Assembly: GCA_029641185.1 (NCBI GenBank)
Contig: JAPWGK010000001.1
Span: 1,996,501-2,060,500, forward strand
From: Pseudofabraea citricarpa
Taxonomy: Eukaryota > Ascomycota > Leotiomycetes > Helotiales > Dermateaceae
Direction of reading: 5' to 3'
Length of the DNA: 64,000 nucleotides
Shown in pieces: positions 59,667 through 64,000 of the stretch. The notes beneath the pieces were generated by a model, which worked only from the letters and a program-made list of their open reading frames with translations, was not told the DNA's origin and searched no databases. The translations under genes were made by a program, and so were the position numbers. Each line of letters starts with the position of its first letter. Positions within the stretch are counted from its first letter, which is position 1.

Positions 59667-60796
59667 ATGGCCTCCCCTCCCAAAGACACCGAGACGGACG
59701 ACGTCGAGCAACCTGAGGACGACACAATGCAAGATCCCTCTGATCTGCATGCCGGAGGCCTTCAAGGCTACGAGTTTGAAATAAAAGAGCAAGATAGATG
59801 GCTCCCGAGTAAGTCGCCAGGAAACAATCTACTTAGTGCCTGCCTTTCTAACTGCCTTCGGTTTGTAGTAGCAAATGGTTAGTCTTCCGATACCTTCCTT
59901 TGATTTGCGCGCAAACCTTCGCCGCCATATGCTCCGGGTGATCGTGACTGGAATCGCTTGGTATATTTGATCGATGATACGCGCATGCCTTCCATTTGAC
60001 CACTCGTTGAACGCGCTTTGCCAACGCTCGAGTTGTGGTTGTGCCACGGAGGTCACACGTCCTATCATGTCCCACGCTTCTTCTTCGTCCCCCTCACCAG
60101 AGGCACATTGCGCTTCGAAGTCCGGGAAGAACGATAGTTCGTCAGACGCTAACATTCGTAACTTTGCTCCAGTTGCTCGGATCATGAAGACAGCCCTTCC
60201 AGAAAATGCAAAAATCGCCAAAGAGGCCAAAGAGTGTATGCAAGAATGCGTCAGCGAGTTCATCTCATTCATCACAAGCGAAGGTTGGTCATTCCAAGGG
60301 CAAGCTCTCGATAGTATTAATACATTACCGTAGCATCTGAGAAGTGTCACCAAGAAAAACGGAAAACAGTAAACGGAGAAGACATTCTGTTCGCCATGAC
60401 CTCATTAGGGTTTGAGAATTATGCAGAAGCCTTGAAGATTTATTTATCCAAATACCGTGAAGTGAGTGGCCGGTCATTCATCCGCCCATCCCCAGCAATA
60501 TCACTCTTGGTACCGCGGATACTCACGAGAGACTTTGCTTACTCTTCTCCTAGACACAATCAGCTCGCGGTGAAAACCAACCTAACAGGCCGAATAGCCA
60601 GGGTTTTGGATCTTCAGCAACAGGTGCGGGCGCCACGAATGCGGCTTCGTCTTCGGCTTTCCAAGCAGGTGCTGAAGGCCCAAACAATATTCTGGGCACC
60701 CAGCAACAAGAAGGCGGCGAGCATGATCCCAATGCTTATGGAGGCTTGTATGCACAAGGTGGCCACAACGGGACTGCAGGAGGAGATGGCTATTAG
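59667..60796 (+). CDS. HAP3: CCAAT-binding factor subunit HapC (Hap3/NF-YB), with a 9-nt micro-exon
   Basis: Histone-fold subunit of the HapB/C/E complex that binds CCAAT and controls respiratory, redox and iron genes. Exons 59667..59808, 59869..59877, 60173..60283, 60334..60461, 60554..60796; 210 residues. The NF-YB fold is complete: [60 protein letters not shown]. Exon 2 is nine nt and encodes most of IAN(V); the intron after it is 295 nt. An acidic head and a Gly/Asn/Ser-rich tail flank the fold. The frame is open far upstream (see findings). Confidence 0.95.
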
Positions 60797-61392
60797 GGGG
60801 GTCGCGTTGGGTTGAGGATCATCCCCGAGTGCATCGTCCAGGCCCAAAACAGGCGGTGCGCTCCCTTATGATCTGTGTCTGGAAATGTTACATTCTAGTG
60901 GGTGTATTCTTTTATGGTAACGGTGTCGGGTTTGGATGGAGTGAATGGACGGGTTGGGAAGTATGGACGGTTATCGAGATATCCAACTTGAGCATGTACA
61001 TGAGAGAGACTGGGTCAAAAGTATGGTGGTTTGTGTTTCTTAGATTCGTAGCTTCCAAAGCAATGGTGCCAGCCACCCAAGTACGTATGATACAGGATGG
61101 TGTAGGATAAACAGTCCATCAGTTGTCGATACATAATTATATACTTCAACCTGGGCCAACGACCGGCTTGATCTGCATGATTGAAACCATCCCGTTGCCT
61201 AGAGAGAGCTGGATGAGTCGCCAGTCACGTGTCGATCTTATCAATCCACCGATTAGCAGCACGGGAAAAAAACACTCCCGCAAGCACACGACACTTTGCA
61301 TTTCTTTACCATTTGCCTCGTCAACACATACTGCATTCTGCATACAATCATTCTTTCCATGATACCTTTAGACAACCTTTATATCGCGCAAT
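60797..61392. promoter_or_regulatory. HAP3 3' region and RRN3 promoter
   Basis: 596 nt. An E-box CACGTG at 61226-61231 lies about 165 nt before the RRN3 ATG. No gene seen. Confidence 0.45.
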
Positions 61393-63468
61393 ATGCCCAC
61401 GGCATCTGTGGTCCATCCCACCTTAGCTCATTCGACTGCGAAACCAACAAAGCCCCTCCTCCGACGAAGCATCACCCACTCCGGCACAGTTCGCAAGGCT
61501 GAAGATGCTGGTTTGGATTCGAACTTACTCTCTACCCCCCTCAGTCCGAATAAAAGAGCACGGGTCTCCTTCAACCCCCATATCGAAGAAAAGGTGATGC
61601 GAGGCAGAAGCCTGGATTTGATCAAATCGGAAGTCATAAGAGCAATCGAAGCGCATGCTCGAAATGACAATGAGGAATATGACATTCTGAAGGATGTTTT
61701 TACGCCGAGGCAACGCGGTGAGGACAGTGCTGGGGAGGATGGTGTGGAGGAGATACGAAAGTATGTGCTTGCGCTGACCACTTATGTTTCTCTTCTGGGC
61801 AAGAGCTGTTCTGGGCTTGTCAAAGCAGTCCTTGATTGCGAATGGTTAGGCAGAGATGAGACGTTTGTCAAGGCTTATGTGCAGTTTCTGGGGAACTTGG
61901 CTAGTGCGCAGGGCTCTTATGTTGGTTTAGTCCTGGTTATGCTGGTAAAGAATTTCACTGGTGGTAAGCTTCCTCCATGTCCCACAATCTACATAAAGAC
62001 TCACATCTGTCGTGCAGTTCGAATATCAAGTGGTCGTCTTCCCGGCTATTCGGATGTCACCCGGGAACGGCTTATGTCTAGAGTACATTTTGCTTTGCAG
62101 TATCTCTTGCGGCTCATTCCCTCAGCTAGCGGAACCTTGTCTCCTATCCTTGACCGGAACTTCCCATATGCCGATGATTCGAAAAAGGTCCATGTTACAT
62201 ATATCGAGAACTTGACACGGGTCATTGACTACGCTCCAGAGCTGAAGACAGATATATATGCTCTGATCACGGACAGACTGGTGAAGATTGATGTTCAGAT
62301 GCAGGTAGACCTAGATAATCTAGACGACGAAGTGACGGCTATAATTGTGCAAGCAATTTCCTTGCAACCGTTTGAACGGTCGTTGAAAGTAGACGAAGAG
62401 GATTCGGACGACAGTGATACGGAGTCGGTTACCAGTGATGACGATACCCCAAGCGATGCAAAAAGAATCAAGGAAATTCGAGGCAATGTAGAAAAGATGG
62501 ACGCAATACTTGACCTTCTCTTTTCTCTGTACGAACCTTACTTTTCCGATCCAAACAGTGCGGAAGCTGCCTCCATGTTCGATACACTGCTTGGCCATTT
62601 TCAGAACATCATCCTTCCAACATATCGGTCTCGCCACACTCAATTCCTCTTATTTCACTTCGCTCAAACTGCCGAGCACTTCGTTGATCAGTTTGCCGGT
62701 ACATGTATAGATCTGGCGTTCCGCGCAAATAGGCCTGCAGTCCTCAAACAGTCGTCTGCGGCATATCTTGCAAGCTTTGTAGCCAGAGGCGCACATGTCC
62801 AACCTGTGGTAGTGCGCAAGGTTTTCGAGGTCATTGGAACTAATCTAGATCATATTCGAACACAAAACGAGGTTACCTGCCGTGGACCTGATCTCAGACG
62901 CTTCGGTACTTTCTATGCTATGACACAAGCGCTCCTTTATATATTTTGCTTCCGCTGGCGTGACTTGCTCATAACCTCTGAGGTATTCGATGACGATGAT
63001 CCAGTAGTTATTTTCGGTCAAGACCTCCCTTGGGCACCGGGTATCAAGGAGACTGTATACAAGACAATCCACTCCAAATTAAATCCGCTCAAGATCTGTT
63101 CTCCGATAATAGTGGCAGAATTCGCCAAGATAGCAAACCATCTAGGCTTCTTCTACGCTTTCTCAATCATAGATTCCAACAAAAGGATCAGACTCAGTCA
63201 GTTCTCAAGCGGAGCGGGCGACGGTGCTCTGAGAGATACAGGCAACGGTAGTAATAGCGAGAGCTGGCATCAACTTGATACTTACTTTCCCTTCGACCCT
63301 TACCAGTTGCCAGTATCAAAACGCTGGATTGAAGATGATTATGTACAATGGCGAGGCATCCGTGGTCTCAATCAGGATGAAGACGATGAAGACGATGAAA
63401 GTGGCGAGGAAGGAGACGATGATATCGCCAATACTGAGGAGGATGATACTGCCACAGATGACGAATAA
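61393..63468 (+). CDS. RRN3: RNA polymerase I initiation factor Rrn3 (TIF-IA)
   Basis: Bridges RNA polymerase I to the core factor at rDNA promoters and is a target of growth signalling. Exons 61393..61963 and 62018..63468, 673 residues. HEAT-like helices throughout; recognisable are RLPGYSDVTRERLMSRVH, LPTYRSRHTQFLLFHFAQT, FVDQFAGTCIDLAF, QSSAAYLASFVARGAHV and the C-terminal FPFDPYQLPVSKRWIEDDYVQW, with a Ser/Asp phospho-site-rich loop near residues 320-340 and a very acidic tail. The intron is 54 nt, a multiple of three and free of stops, so it is easily missed; removing it restores NFTGVRISSGRLPG. Confidence 0.94.
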   Translation: MPTASVVHPTLAHSTAKPTKPLLRRSITHSGTVRKAEDAGLDSNLLSTPLSPNKRARVSFNPHIEEKVMRGRSLDLIKSEVIRAIEAHARNDNEEYDILKDVFTPRQRGEDSAGEDGVEEIRKYVLALTTYVSLLGKSCSGLVKAVLDCEWLGRDETFVKAYVQFLGNLASAQGSYVGLVLVMLVKNFTGGKLPPCPTIYIKTHICRAVRISSGRLPGYSDVTRERLMSRVHFALQYLLRLIPSASGTLSPILDRNFPYADDSKKVHVTYIENLTRVIDYAPELKTDIYALITDRLVKIDVQMQVDLDNLDDEVTAIIVQAISLQPFERSLKVDEEDSDDSDTESVTSDDDTPSDAKRIKEIRGNVEKMDAILDLLFSLYEPYFSDPNSAEAASMFDTLLGHFQNIILPTYRSRHTQFLLFHFAQTAEHFVDQFAGTCIDLAFRANRPAVLKQSSAAYLASFVARGAHVQPVVVRKVFEVIGTNLDHIRTQNEVTCRGPDLRRFGTFYAMTQALLYIFCFRWRDLLITSEVFDDDDPVVIFGQDLPWAPGIKETVYKTIHSKLNPLKICSPIIVAEFAKIANHLGFFYAFSIIDSNKRIRLSQFSSGAGDGALRDTGNGSNSESWHQLDTYFPFDPYQLPVSKRWIEDDYVQWRGIRGLNQDEDDEDDESGEEGDDDIANTEEDDTATDDE

Positions 63469-64000
63469 AAAGACTCCTTGGTTGTACTCATTTTTGCTGC
63501 TTTTTAGGGTTTAGCAATGGCGTTTTTATTGGTATTGCCGGATGACAAAATGATGCAAATTTCGGGCGCAAGGGTTCTCTTTTGGGCTGGCGATTCATTA
63601 GCAGTGCATAAAGACTACACATCCAAAGTGCGCAGAAAGTTTAGAACAAGTATAACTGTCCTGACAAAGAGTCCTATTCATTTGACTTTTCTATTGTCTC
63701 AATAGTGATATCCTTTGTTGCAGGTTAGGCGATTGTGACTTGAAATCTGACGAGACAAATTGATCATATTTAAGGCTGCCGTATTAAGCTTATCATATAT
63801 ACCTTACTCTTCCATTCATTTAAACCACCAACCCTATTCAGACCCTTTGATCAGCGCTCTGCTATGTCGTCGATTGATATTACGTGGTAATAACATAGTA
63901 TTACTTGTTGAATTCGATATCTGTGGTATCATGGGTCATACTAATAATTGAAATAAAGCTGAATGTTTGATTATTAAGGCACATGTGTATACAACATGTC
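63469..64000. other. RRN3 downstream region to window edge
   Basis: 532 nt, AT-rich towards the end. No coding frame with support; nothing else seen. Confidence 0.45.

Noticed and set aside
59829..60353. 174-residue minus-strand frame
   Set aside because: Antisense to HAP3 exons and its large intron; the HAP3 fold on the other strand is unmistakable.

Overview
This is a stretch of nuclear DNA from a filamentous ascomycete (Pezizomycotina; a Leotiomycetes-type genome is my guess and not provable from the sequence alone). The evidence is the gene density (29 protein genes in 64 kb on both strands), the many introns of about 46-90 nt with CTAAC/CTGAC-type branch sites, and fungal gene families: a Zn2Cys6 regulator, HapC, Ydj1 with a CASQ tail, and an HDEL-tailed PDI. 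I saw no tRNA, rRNA, transposon, CRISPR or biosynthetic cluster. Exon structures were worked out by hand from splice signals, reading frame and family conservation. Every multi-exon model given here closes in frame.

Layout. 0-5 kb: a large intron-free mitochondrial-type protein running off the left edge (minus), then HEM12 (+) and cytosine deaminase FCY1 (-), whose stop codons face each other only 44 nt apart. 6-11 kb: the DnaJ chaperone YDJ1 and a Zn2Cys6 transcription factor. 11-15 kb: an ABM-like protein and a triple-KH RNA-binding protein (both -). 15-22 kb: a coiled-coil protein (possibly CENP-K/Sim4-like), nucleoporin NUP159 (-) and proteasome subunit PUP1 (+). 22-29 kb: the least constrained part, with a FAD monooxygenase, a small cysteine-rich secreted protein and a WLM/Wss1-type metalloprotease. 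29-38 kb: KEL3-like kelch protein, prolyl aminopeptidase-like S33 hydrolase, SWC6/VPS71 HIT-finger protein, a small mitochondrial membrane protein and PDI1. 39-52 kb: a large disordered protein of unknown role, MON1 and the 1,867-residue DOP1. 52-64 kb: TGS1, GRASP (GRH1), OST2, a TMEM14 protein, CMC2, prefoldin 2, HAP3/hapC and RRN3.

The genes are housekeeping functions and do not form one pathway. There is a loose theme of the secretory and endomembrane system (PDI1, OST2, GRH1, MON1, DOP1) and of gene expression (RRN3, HAP3, TGS1, SWC6, NUP159, KH protein). Many neighbours are divergent pairs sharing a short promoter (KEL3/S33, CMC2/PFD2, OST2/TMEM14, MON1/DOP1, NUP159/PUP1).

The most striking features are in gene architecture. 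PDI1 has two consecutive 8-nt micro-exons that encode the approach to its first CGHC active site. FCY1 needs a 5-nt micro-exon, HAP3 has a 9-nt micro-exon, TMEM14 has a start codon alone in its exon, and there are two GC-AG introns, one of them inside the HPD codons of YDJ1. I found no convincing new mobile, defence or biosynthetic system.
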